A stretch of 64,000 bases of DNA. Origin: Opitutia bacterium. GTDB lineage: Bacteria > Verrucomicrobiota > Verrucomicrobiia > Opitutales > Opitutaceae. Of this stretch, positions 26,602 to 36,100 are shown one piece after another. The notes below the pieces were generated by a model that did not search any database, was not told the origin of the DNA, and saw nothing but the letters and a program-made list of their open reading frames with translations. The stretch is from positions 1 to 64,000 of the forward strand of contig JACRHS010000014.1 of assembly GCA_016217595.1 (NCBI GenBank), written 5' to 3'. Position numbers and translations under genes: made by a program. Positions within the stretch are counted from its first letter, which is position 1; each line of letters starts with the position of its first letter.

Positions 26602-27711
26602 ATGCCGATCTATCAGGAGCAAAAGTTGCGGGATGTCTCCCGCCAGTTCCAAATCTACGGAGAGTTCATGCACGCCGAGCCGTGCAAGATCGGTCATATT
26701 AACGAGACCTACACCGCCACCTACAGTCAGGGCGGCGTGCTCGTGCGCTACATCCACCAGAAAATCAACACCGGTGTCTTCAAGGACCCGGTGGCGGTGA
26801 TGAGCAATGTCATGCGAGTGACCCAGCATCTGCGCGCCAAACTGATCGCGCAGGGCTCCGAGGACGTCACGCGCAAGGCGCTGACCGTGATTCCGACGCA
26901 CTCCGGAAAGCCTTTTTACATGAACGGCGGCGGCGAAGCGTGGCGCACCTTTGTGTTTATCGAGCGCGCGCAGACGTTCGAAGCGGTGCAGACGCCCGCG
27001 CAGGCGCGCGAAGCCGGCTTCGCCTTCGGCGCGTTTCAAAACCTCCTCGCCGATTTGCCCGGCGAACGCCTCGCCGACACCATCCCGGATTTCCATCATA
27101 CTCGCAAACGGTTCACGACTCTCCAGCAAGCCATCGAGAGCGACCATTGCAACCGCGCCAAGCTGGCCAAAAAGGAAATCGCCTTCGCGTTGAAGCAGGA
27201 GCCCATCGTCGACGTGCTGCTCAACGCCCTGGCCGATGGCCGCCTGCCCGAGCGCGCGACCCACAACGACACCAAGTTCAACAACGTCATGCTCGACGCC
27301 GACTCCGGCAAGGCGCTCTGCGTCGTCGACCTCGACACCGTGATGCCCGGACTCGTGCTCTACGATTTCGGTGACATGGTCCGCACGACGACCAGCCCCA
27401 CGCTCGAAGACGAGCTGGACCTGTCCAAGGTGAAGATGCACTTCCCGATGTTCGAGGCGTTGACGCGCGGCTACCTCGAGGCGGCCTCCGGATTTTTGAC
27501 GTCCGCCGAGCGCAGCTATCTCGCCTTCGCCGGCCGGCTGATCACGTTCACCATCGGCATCCGTTTCCTGACGGACTTTCTGCTCGGCGACACCTATTTC
27601 CGCGTGCACCGGGCGGCGCACAACCTCGACCGCTGCCGGACGCAGTTCAAACTCGTCGAGTCCATCGCCCGCCAGGAATCCGCCATGCAAAAGCTGGTGG
27701 ACTCCATCTGA
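26602..27711 (+). CDS. N-acetylhexosamine 1-kinase-like phosphotransferase
   Basis: A 369-residue kinase of the aminoglycoside phosphotransferase (APH) superfamily, closest in motif pattern to N-acetylhexosamine 1-kinases (NahK). The nucleotide-binding N-lobe has 'GHINETYTA' and 'VLVRYIHQKIN'. The catalytic loop is 'HNDTKFNNVML' (Asp as base), and the metal-binding segment is 'VVDLDTVMPGLVLYDFGDM'. NahK enzymes phosphorylate GlcNAc/GalNAc at C1 in the salvage of host or mucin glycans. A role in amino-sugar use fits the glycan-related genes of this genome but is inferred. Confidence 0.85.
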   Translation: MPIYQEQKLRDVSRQFQIYGEFMHAEPCKIGHINETYTATYSQGGVLVRYIHQKINTGVFKDPVAVMSNVMRVTQHLRAKLIAQGSEDVTRKALTVIPTHSGKPFYMNGGGEAWRTFVFIERAQTFEAVQTPAQAREAGFAFGAFQNLLADLPGERLADTIPDFHHTRKRFTTLQQAIESDHCNRAKLAKKEIAFALKQEPIVDVLLNALADGRLPERATHNDTKFNNVMLDADSGKALCVVDLDTVMPGLVLYDFGDMVRTTTSPTLEDELDLSKVKMHFPMFEALTRGYLEAASGFLTSAERSYLAFAGRLITFTIGIRFLTDFLLGDTYFRVHRAAHNLDRCRTQFKLVESIARQESAMQKLVDSI

Positions 27712-27736
27712 GTTCCGCGCTTCGCCGCGCCCGCCA

Positions 27737-29215
27737 CTACCCCGCCAATGCCGCGCAGCATTTGCGGAAGTGGTGGCCGTAAATCGCGAAGGTGACCGCC
27801 AGCGGCAGCAACCGCGGCCGGTGGAAAAACGTCCAGGCGAGCAGGCGCCAGTATTGGAAACGCTCCCGCCCGATCACGCCCAGCCGCAGGCTCGAAAACG
27901 CAAACGCCCACAGTCGCCGCGTATCGAGCGCGACCGAGAATTTCGGCGCCCGGTACTCGCGCAGAAACGTGCGCACCCGCTGATAGTAAGGCTTCGGCGC
28001 GTAAATCCCGTCGAGAATGCTGCGGTAGCCCGCGCGTAGTTTCGCCAGATCCATGCGCGGGGAGAAATTCGTCGTCCCGTCCACATTGTTGCCCGAGCTC
28101 TGCCGCAGGAGCCGGCCTTCGCGCTTCAGCCGCGCGTAAAGTTTCGTGTCGGGCAGGGCGTTGAGCAATCCGACCATCGCCGTCACGATGCCGCTCTTCT
28201 GGATAAACTCGATTTGCCGGCGGAAGATCGTCGCGGTGTCGCTGTCGAAACCGACGATGAAACCGCCCTGCACCTGCAGGCCGGCGCGCTGCATCCGTTT
28301 CACGTCGGCCACCAGATCGCGCCCGCGGTTCTGGCGCTTGTTGCACTCGGCCAGCCCCTCTTCGTCCGGTGTCTCGATGCCGATGAACACCTGGTCGAAG
28401 CCGGCCTCGACCATCAACCGCATCAGTTCCTCGTCATCGGCGAGATTGATCGACGCCTCTGTGTAGAGCGGGATGCCGCGCCGCTGTTTTTGCCAGGCGA
28501 TCAATGCCGGCAACAGCTCGGTTTTCAGCGCCCGCTTGTTGCCGATCAGGTTGTCGTCGACGAAAAACACCTGCCCGCGCCAGCCGCACCGGTGCAAGCC
28601 GTCGAGTTCAGCGATGATTTGTGCCGCCGTTTTGGTCCGCGGCCGGTGGCCAAACTTTGCCGTCACGTCGCAAAACTCGCAGTCGAACGGACACCCGCGC
28701 GAATACTGGATGCTCATCGACGCGTAGCGGCTCAACTCCGCCAGCTCCCACCGCGGCGCCGGGGTCTGCCGGATGTCGGGAAACTCCGTCGTGGTGTAGA
28801 GCGGTCGCGCCGCGCCGCGCGCGAAGTCGCGCAAAAATTCAGGCAGCGTCACCTCGGCCTCGTTGAGCACGAAATGATCCACGCCGGGAAACTGCGCGTG
28901 CTCACTGGTAAACAACGGCCCGCCGGCCACGATGGTTTTGCCCGCCGCCCGGCAACGCGCGATCAGCGCCTGGGCCGACTCTCGCTGCGCGATCATCGCG
29001 CCGATGAACACCACGTCGGCCCACGCGAGCGCCCTGGCCGTGAGCGGGCGCACGTTCACATCGACCAGCCGCGTCTCCCACTCCGGCGGCAACAGCGCCG
29101 CCACGGTCAACAACCCCAGCGGCGGCAACGACGCCTGCTTGCGGATGAATTTCAGCGCGTGCTTGAAACTCCAGAACGTGTCGGGGAACTCCGGATGCAG
29201 CAAAAGAACTTTCAC
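27737..29215 (-). CDS. B12-binding-type radical SAM protein (DUF4070)
   Basis: A 492-residue radical SAM enzyme. The N-terminal B12-binding-like Rossmann domain ('LLLHPEFPDTFWSFKHAL' ... 'VVFIGAMIAQRESA') is followed by the iron-sulfur motif CxxxCxxC in 'SRGCPFDCEFCDV' near residue 180, then the SAM barrel ('FFVDDNLIGNKRAL', 'QVFIGIETPDEEGL'). The C-terminal region matches the DUF4070 extension common in hopanoid/lipid-type radical SAM proteins such as HpnR/HpnJ relatives. The exact reaction is unknown. The start is GTG at 29215. Confidence 0.88.
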   Translation of the reverse strand: MKVLLLHPEFPDTFWSFKHALKFIRKQASLPPLGLLTVAALLPPEWETRLVDVNVRPLTARALAWADVVFIGAMIAQRESAQALIARCRAAGKTIVAGGPLFTSEHAQFPGVDHFVLNEAEVTLPEFLRDFARGAARPLYTTTEFPDIRQTPAPRWELAELSRYASMSIQYSRGCPFDCEFCDVTAKFGHRPRTKTAAQIIAELDGLHRCGWRGQVFFVDDNLIGNKRALKTELLPALIAWQKQRRGIPLYTEASINLADDEELMRLMVEAGFDQVFIGIETPDEEGLAECNKRQNRGRDLVADVKRMQRAGLQVQGGFIVGFDSDTATIFRRQIEFIQKSGIVTAMVGLLNALPDTKLYARLKREGRLLRQSSGNNVDGTTNFSPRMDLAKLRAGYRSILDGIYAPKPYYQRVRTFLREYRAPKFSVALDTRRLWAFAFSSLRLGVIGRERFQYWRLLAWTFFHRPRLLPLAVTFAIYGHHFRKCCAALAG

Positions 29216-29298
29216 AGTCCGGCGAGACTACGCCGCTTCGACTGCGAAGAAAAGGGGCATCTCTGTCGCAAACCGCCCTCTCGCGCTCTCGCCTTCAG

Positions 29299-29451
29299 TC
29301 AATCGTCAGCGCCTTGTCCTGGCGCTTCGGCAACGCGTACGCGCCGATTGGACAGGAGCACCGCAATTAGCGTCAGATATCCGCCAATCCACGTTCCCCT
29401 GCCGGTCGCCGCCCCGAATTGAACGCTAAAGGTTCGGGACGGCCCTCTCAC
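29299..29451 (-). CDS. Possible small single-pass membrane protein
   Basis: A 50-residue frame opened by GTG at 29451, 10 bases after the ppnP stop on the same strand. It contains one hydrophobic stretch ('WIGGYLTLIAVLLSNRR') followed by a short basic/acidic tail. Spacing and strand fit a small downstream gene, but there is no recognised family and no ATG. It could equally be the remains of a larger gene. Confidence 0.3.
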   Translation of the reverse strand: MRGPSRTFSVQFGAATGRGTWIGGYLTLIAVLLSNRRVRVAEAPGQGADD

Positions 29452-29461
29452 CTCTGCCGGT

Positions 29462-29791
29462 TCAGGCCGGCAGGAAGGAGCAGATGTATTCGCAAATGCC
29501 GCTCTTCACTTCGATGGTGAACCCGCTCTTGCCGGGCACATCGAACGCGGTGTCCACGCCGTAGTCGCGCACCGCCGTCTGGCCGTCGAGCGTCACGCGG
29601 CAGGCGCCGGCGACGATCTCCATCCGCTCGGGCGCCCCGGTGCCGAAGTGATAGCTGCCGGGATAAATCAGCCCGAGAGTCTTCTTCGCGCCGTCGGGCA
29701 ACAGGACGGTGTGGCTGACAACCCGTCCGTCGAAATATACGTTGGCTTTGGTGTGAACCGTCACACCGGTGAATCGTGTGGGCAGTGACAT
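29462..29791 (-). CDS. ppnP: Pyrimidine/purine nucleoside phosphorylase
   Basis: A 109-residue cupin-fold enzyme of the PpnP (YaiE, DUF1255) family, which cleaves several purine and pyrimidine nucleosides with phosphate. Conserved blocks are 'ANVYFDGRVVSHTVLLPDG', 'KKTLGLIYPGSYHFGTGAPE' and 'FDVPGKSGFTIEV', and the length is standard. The adjacent kinase/salvage genes (apt, pyrE) are in the same broad region but not the same operon. Confidence 0.95.
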   Translation of the reverse strand: MSLPTRFTGVTVHTKANVYFDGRVVSHTVLLPDGAKKTLGLIYPGSYHFGTGAPERMEIVAGACRVTLDGQTAVRDYGVDTAFDVPGKSGFTIEVKSGICEYICSFLPA

Positions 29792-29840
29792 AAAAGTGCG
29801 AATTAACGACGTGGTGTGGCGAACCAGCTTCCGGCGCCGC

Positions 29841-30983
29841 TCATTTTTCTCCGGCGGTATCGGGCGGGATCACAAGCTCCATCCCGGGCTTGAGCGGACG
29901 GCCGTCGCGCAACAGCGCGTTGTTGGCCGCGTAGATCAGGCGCCAGCGCTCCGGGTTGTTGTAATATTTGCGCGCGATGGAATCGAGGGTCTCGTCCTGG
30001 GTGACTTGGTGGATGCGCGCCTCGACCCGGACGGGCAACATCACTTCTGCTGTGATCGTGGGCGACTTCGCCGCCTTGCCCGCGGGCGCCGGTTCGACTT
30101 TGGCCGGGGTCTGGGCCGGTGCCGGAGTCGCAGGCGGAGGAGTCGCTTGCTTCATGGCCGCGGCCGCCGCCTGCACGCGCTCGGGATTGGTGGAAAGCGT
30201 GGCGGTGGGCGGCCCGTCGGTGGCCGGCAGATTCGGCACGCGCAACCCGGCGCCCTCGATGGCGCGGGCGCTGCTGGCCGTGGATTCGCGCGAATCGGCC
30301 AGCGTGGGCGCCTTGTCCGGCGAGCGGGCCTGCGTCACCACGGCATGTAATTGCGAGCGCAACGCCTCGGTGGCCTGCTCGGCCTGGGCGCGGGCGTCTT
30401 TCTGCGCGAGCAGCTCGGTGTTGAGCTGCGCCATCGCCGCCTGCGTGCGCTCGTTCTGGATCGTGAGATCTTTCACCCGGGCGTTGAGCGTCTGGTTTTC
30501 CTGGCGCGCGACCGCGATTTCCTGCCGCAACTGGGTGTTGTCTTCCTGCAACTTGGTGTAATCGCGCAACGCAGTCGCGAGCTTGTTCTCCACCGCCGCC
30601 AACTGGCCTTTGAGCGCGTTCTCCGCGGCGGGATCGGCCGCGCGCGGCGCCGCCAGCTGTGCGGCGCGCTCTTCTTGCAGCTTGGCGTAGTCACCGCGCA
30701 ATGTCGCCAGCTCGCGCGTGGCGGTCTCGAGCTTGGCCGCCAGTTCGCTCGTGGCACTGCCATCGGTCGGCGCAGCGGCGAGCGTCTTGCGCAGCGTCTC
30801 GCCCTCCTTGCGCACAATGACGAGCTCCTGCTGCAGGAGTTTTTTCTCCATCCGCAGATCAGCGTTTTCCTGCAGGAGGGTGGCATCCGTCGGAGGACGT
30901 CGGCCGAGATGCACGTAGCCGCAGCCGCTGAGCGTGAGCACAACGAGGACAACGGCACTGGCGCGGGCAAAGGAGACAAACAT
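29841..30983 (-). CDS. Coiled-coil lipoprotein with C-terminal LysM domain
   Basis: A 380-residue predicted lipoprotein. ATG 30983 gives the signal 'MFVSFARASAVVLVVLTLSGC' with a clear LSGC lipobox; a 20-residue upstream extension is rejected. Residues about 35-210 are a long heptad-rich coiled coil (Glu/Leu/Lys/Ala rich). A Pro/Ala linker then leads to a C-terminal LysM-like domain ('HQVTQDETLDSIARKYYNN' ... 'LKPGMELVIP') that should bind peptidoglycan. It lies 87 bases downstream of a second coiled-coil/LysM gene on the same strand with the same C-terminal module. Together they look like an envelope-spanning or cell-division-related pair. Confidence 0.85.
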   Translation of the reverse strand: MFVSFARASAVVLVVLTLSGCGYVHLGRRPPTDATLLQENADLRMEKKLLQQELVIVRKEGETLRKTLAAAPTDGSATSELAAKLETATRELATLRGDYAKLQEERAAQLAAPRAADPAAENALKGQLAAVENKLATALRDYTKLQEDNTQLRQEIAVARQENQTLNARVKDLTIQNERTQAAMAQLNTELLAQKDARAQAEQATEALRSQLHAVVTQARSPDKAPTLADSRESTASSARAIEGAGLRVPNLPATDGPPTATLSTNPERVQAAAAAMKQATPPPATPAPAQTPAKVEPAPAGKAAKSPTITAEVMLPVRVEARIHQVTQDETLDSIARKYYNNPERWRLIYAANNALLRDGRPLKPGMELVIPPDTAGEK

Positions 30984-31070
30984 GGCAGGGGGAGATAGGC
31001 TAAAGCGGCCGGTTGGCAACTCTCGGCCGCTCTCCGCTGGCACAATCCGCGCAGAAAGCGGCCCGGGCGC

Positions 31071-32999
31071 TCACGGAATTTTCAACGTGGCGCCAAGCGG
31101 GAGCGTGCTGGAATTGCGCAACACTTCGCGGTTGGCGGCGTAAATCTCCGGCCAGCGGTCCGCCGAACCGTAATAGCGGCGGGCCAGCTTCGAGAGCGTG
31201 TCGCCCGCGGCGACGATGTGCTGGCGCGCGGCCGCTGTCGCGGGTGCGGCAGTGGCGGCGGCACTCGGAGCCGGGGCGGCCGGGGCGGAAGCGAGCGCTT
31301 GCGCGGCGGCGGAACCGGGGCGCACCGGGGCCGACTGGGCCGGCGGCGGCGCGAGGATCGCGAGGCGCGTCTTCAACTGCACATTCTCTTCCGCGAGCTG
31401 CGAGGCCACCGACTGGGCCTGGCGGAGCTGGTCGCGCAACATCGCCGCTTCGGTGGCGACGTTGACGCTGGCCTGACGCAGGAGCGTCACATCTTTCTGC
31501 CCCGCCACGAAGGTTTCGACCTGCGCGCGCAAACCCGCGGCTTCCGCCTGTGCGGAGGCCAGTTTGCCCTCCAGGTCGGCGATGCTCTTGGCCGCGGTCT
31601 CGCGCGCCGCATCGGCGTCTTTCTGGAGCAAAGTGAAACTGTGCAGCGCGGTGGCCAGCTTGCCCTCGACCTCGGCGATCTGCTTCTTCGCGTCTTCATT
31701 TTCGACAGGCGCAGCCGGCGCGGCGGGCATCGCGGCCACTTTGGCCTCGGCGGCGAGCGCGCGGGCCGACAATTCGGAATTCTGCTGCTCGAGCGCCTCG
31801 ATCCGCTGCTTCAGCCCGGTGACATCGACCGGCGGCATGGGCGCGGGAGCCTGCCGCAGTTTCTCCAGCTCGGCGATCTGCTGTTCCAGTTTGGCGGTCA
31901 ACTCGCGCTCGATGCGCGTCCCTTTTTCGTTTGCCGCGGCGAGCTGCGCCTGGGCATCGGCGAGCTGGCGGTTGAGGGCCGCGATTTGCTGGGCGGCCTC
32001 GCCGGCCGCGGCCTGCTTGGCGCGCGCGTTGGCCAGCTCCTGTTCGAGGGCGGCTTTCTCCGCGTTCAATTTGGTCAATGCCGCCACGGCCTCGGCGCGG
32101 GCGGTTTTCTCGGCTTCCGTCGCCTGCTGGGCGTTCGCGAGCCGGCCTTTCGCTTCCTCCAGATCGCGCAACACCGCCATGTTCTGGCTGCCGAGCATCG
32201 CCACCTGCCGATCGCTGCGCGCCAGTTTCTCGGCTTGTTCGGTCTGGGTGCGGAGCTGGCCCTGCAAGTCGGCCAATTGCTTGGTAAGCGTGTCGCGTTC
32301 GGTGGTGAGAGCGGCGATCCGCGCGGTCGCATCGGTGGCCGTCGCGGCGCGCTTGGCGGCTTCGAGCTCGGTCTGCGCGGCGGTCAGTTCGCGGCCGCGG
32401 GCAGAGGCGACATCCTCCAACTGCTGATTTTTGGCGGCGAGCTGGCGCGCGGCGGCGCGGGTTTCGTTAAGTTCATTTTCGCTGCGGGCCAGGTCGGCGC
32501 GCAGGCGGTCGGTGTCCGGCGCGCTCGCGGCGGCGCGGGACTGCGTGGCGCGCAAGGCGGCGAGTTCGCTCGTGCAGGCATTGAGGCTGGCGACCAGCTG
32601 ATCGCGCTCGGCGACGAGCTTGGTGAGCGCCGCATCCGTGGGCGCGGCGGCCGGCGGCGCATCCTTGCTGGCGGCGATTTGCGCGCGGCGCTGCTGCAAC
32701 CGCTGACCGGCCTCGGCGTTTTGCTCGGGCGTCATTTGTGCCGCAACCGCGGCCAGCGCCTTGCCGGTGGCGCCGTTTTCCGCGGCGAGCGTGAGCCACA
32801 CAAACGCCTCGACGCGGTCGGCCGGCGTTTCGCGCGCCTCGGCGTAGTCGAGGCCGAGGTTGTACTGCGCCACCGCGTTGCCCTTTTCGGCCTTGGCGCG
32901 GAGGGCGGCGAGTTCGGTCGGATCGGCGGCAAACGCGAGCGCGGCAAAGCCGGCGGAGAACGCGAGGACGTGACGGAGGTGGAGCTTGGTGGCGAGCAT
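31071..32999 (-). CDS. Periplasmic Sel1/coiled-coil protein with C-terminal LysM domain
   Basis: A 642-residue exported protein. From ATG 32999 it has a signal peptide ('LRHVLAFSAGFAALAFA') and a short Sel1/TPR-like region ('KGNAVAQYNLGLDYAEA', about residues 38-75). About 400 residues of nearly unbroken alpha-helical coiled coil follow, then a Pro/Ala linker and a LysM domain at the C-terminus ('HIVAAGDTLSKLARRYYG' ... 'LPLGATLKIP'). It is divergent from the 1162-residue unknown gene (131 bases between starts) and upstream of the LysM lipoprotein. A longer N-terminal frame begins within the intergenic region and is not used. The function is unknown; peptidoglycan binding is predicted. Confidence 0.85.
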   Translation of the reverse strand: MLATKLHLRHVLAFSAGFAALAFAADPTELAALRAKAEKGNAVAQYNLGLDYAEARETPADRVEAFVWLTLAAENGATGKALAAVAAQMTPEQNAEAGQRLQQRRAQIAASKDAPPAAAPTDAALTKLVAERDQLVASLNACTSELAALRATQSRAAASAPDTDRLRADLARSENELNETRAAARQLAAKNQQLEDVASARGRELTAAQTELEAAKRAATATDATARIAALTTERDTLTKQLADLQGQLRTQTEQAEKLARSDRQVAMLGSQNMAVLRDLEEAKGRLANAQQATEAEKTARAEAVAALTKLNAEKAALEQELANARAKQAAAGEAAQQIAALNRQLADAQAQLAAANEKGTRIERELTAKLEQQIAELEKLRQAPAPMPPVDVTGLKQRIEALEQQNSELSARALAAEAKVAAMPAAPAAPVENEDAKKQIAEVEGKLATALHSFTLLQKDADAARETAAKSIADLEGKLASAQAEAAGLRAQVETFVAGQKDVTLLRQASVNVATEAAMLRDQLRQAQSVASQLAEENVQLKTRLAILAPPPAQSAPVRPGSAAAQALASAPAAPAPSAAATAAPATAAARQHIVAAGDTLSKLARRYYGSADRWPEIYAANREVLRNSSTLPLGATLKIP

Positions 33000-33130
33000 G
33001 ACGGAGGCGCAGCGTAATGCCCTCCGGTCCGGACTCAACCCGAAGTATCGCAGAAACGCAGAATTTCCCGGCCCGCCCCGCGGTCCCTTGGCTTGCCCAC
33101 CGCCGCGCCTTCCTTCACAACACGCCACTC

Positions 33131-36100
33131 ATGGCACCCGGACCGCAGTCACCGCCCGTGCAACGCCCCGCCCTCCTCTGGAGCTTTCTGGAGGAAACGC
33201 CGTGGACGGAAGCGACGTTGACCGCCGCCGTGTCCGAGTTGCTCGCCGCCACGCCGACCGCCGACACGCTGCTGGCGCATTGGCGCCGCCTCCATGACAC
33301 CAAGCTCGCGCCCGACATCGGCGACCGCCGCCAGGCCGCCCTCGCCGCCGCCGGCATCGCCCTCGCCGCGGCGTTGCAAGAACAGGCGCTACGCCCCGCC
33401 TCGCCTGCGACCCCGCCCGCCCGCGCGCTCACCCACGCCGCACTCGCCGCCCGCAACGCCTGGCAGTCCGTGGAAACGCCCGACGTCTACTGCCTCTGGC
33501 TCAAGCCCGACCTGCAACCGCGCTGGACCGCGCTCTACGCCACGCTGCTTGCCCGCGTGGCCGACGCCCCCGACGCCGCGCTGCAAGCCGACGCCCGCCT
33601 GCGCGCCTTGCTGACCGAGACCTCCGACTTTGTGACCGGGCACATCCCGGAGCTCGCGGCCCACGCCGACGCGCTGCGCGCCCGTCTCGCCCCGCTCCAC
33701 GCCGCCGCCGAGCAGGCGCGCCGCCGCGAACAACGCGCCCGCCACGGCGACACGCTGCTGGAGCAACTCCGCACCGCGCCCGCCAGCGATGCCGGTGCGT
33801 TCGCGCAACGCCTCGGCGCGCTCGCTGCGTTCGTCGCCGCCGACCCCTGGATTCTCGCCGAACGCACCGCGCCGCTCGTCGCACTGCTCGCTGACCTGCC
33901 GACGCGATTAACAGCTCCCGGCACGCCGCGCCTGGCGCCGCCGCTGGCGGAGGCCGCCGGCAAACTGGCCGCCGCCGTGGCCAACGCCGCGGGCACCTCG
34001 CCCGATCTGCGCCTGCTGCACGGCGCTTTGTCGCTCGCCTCCGCCGTGCAGCGCCAACGCGAGGAATCGAGCCGCGCCGAGCTGGTCCGTCTCGCCCGGC
34101 AGGCGTTCTTCGCCGCGCGGGCCGCGACCGTCGCCGGAGCCGGCGCCACCGCGCCCCTTTTCAAAGCCGCGGGCGAGATCGCCGCGCTGCACTTGCGCAC
34201 CGTCCAGGGCGGACTGCGCCTCGCCTCGGCACGCGCGGGCGACACGTGGTTCCGCGCCGCGTTTCCCGGCGGCTACGGCGAAGTGCCGCCCACCGTCCGC
34301 CCCACCCAGCTCGCTTGGTGGGAATGCCTGGAAATCACGCGCCAGCGCGGCGAAATCGAGAAGGCGTTGCGCGCCTGGCTGCTTCCGCCGGGCTGCCCGC
34401 CGGAACTCGCGCGCCGCTTCACGCTGCGGCTGGCGGAGCTCAAGCTCGCCGACATCGAAGTGACCGGCCGCGACACGATCCCGAGCGAAATCAACGGCGT
34501 GAAATCCCTCCTGCGCAAAGCCGCCGCGCCGCGCACGCCGGTCATCGATCCGCTCGTCGCGCCGTTGCCCGATCCGGCCGAAGCGCCGATTCATCTCCGC
34601 CTCGCGCAACTGCACCTCGCGCTCGCCGAGTGGGCCGACGCCGAGCGCCAGCTCGGTTATTTTCTCGCCGCCCAACCGGCGCGTCCGCCCGACGGTGCGC
34701 GTCGCCGCGTCCGCGCCCAGGCCTCCGCGTGGCTGGGCCGAGCCCTCGCCGCCCAGGAAAAATGGCCGCAGGCGGAGCAGGCGTACCGCGATTCGCTCAC
34801 CGAGCAATGGACCGCCGCCGCGCAGCTCGGTTACTGGCAGGTGTTGCAAGGCTCCGGCGCGCTGGAGGTCTGGGCCGACACGCTCACCGACGATCCGCCG
34901 CGCGGCGCGGCCGTGAGCGACGATCCGCAGGCGGAAGCGTACGTGCTGGCCGTCTTGCGCGACCACGCCGAGCTGCGCGCGGCCGTGTTGGCGCGCATCG
35001 AGCGGTGGAGCCAGCGCAGTTTCTTCGCCACGCTGCTGCGGCGCGGCCTGACGCCGGATCATCCGCTGACCGCCGAGCTGCGGCCGGCGTTGCACGCGCT
35101 GCGACGGCACATCTCGCCCGACACGCGGCTGCTCGCCCAACAACTCGCCTCCTGGCGCTATCTGGAAAACGCCCCCGCCGGCGAACCGGGCGGCGATTTC
35201 GCCACCGCACTGGAACGCTGGGCGCCGCTCCAGCCTTCCGCGCGCGAACTGGCCGAGCACGTGCAGACCGCGCTCGAAGCGGCGGTGCAGGTGACGTTGC
35301 GCGACCACGTCGGCCGGCTGATCGCCGCGTTGCGCGACCGCGATGCCGCCGCGCTCCGCCGCGAACTCGCCGGCGAACGCTGGCAGACGCAATTTCCCGC
35401 CGGCTACAAGCATCTCGACAGCTTTGACCTCGTCGACCGGTTGCGCCGCTGGACCGCCGACTGGCAGACCGCCGCCAAGGCCCGCGCCAGCGCCTGGACG
35501 ATCTCGGACATCGCAGGCGACTCCTTCTGGATTCGCGGCGCCGCGTGGCTGGCGTTGCGCGCCGAGTTGCACGGCCTGTTCGCGCCCGACACCGGCGCGC
35601 TCGCGCCGCTCTTCGCCCCCGGCCCGGCGGGCGGCGTCATCGCGGGCCGCGTGCAGGAGCGCGAACTCGTCTTCACCGTGCAACCCGCCGCGCCGTTCGC
35701 CCCCGAGCCGCGCGCCGCGCTCGACGCCGCCGTCGCGCAGTGGCTCGCCACTGTACCCGAAGGCCGGATGCCGACCGCCGGTTGGAACGCCGCGGGAACC
35801 GCATGGCAGCTCACGCTCAAAGTCGCCGGCAGCGCCAGCCGCGAGAGCACGCCGCTGGCCGACGCCGCCATGCGCCAGCTCGAACGCCTGCTGCTCGGCG
35901 GCCGCACCGCCGCCGGCACGCTCACCGCGTCGGCCGCGGACTGGCTCGCCGCCACGCCGCGCCGGGAAACCGCCGCCGCGCTCCAGCGCCTGCTGCGCTG
36001 GGCGCACGATTTTGCCACGTTGCGCACGCGCCTCTGGCTCGTCGAGGAAACCGCCGCCAACCCCGCGCGCCATCCGCGTTTCGCACTGCAACGTTACCGC

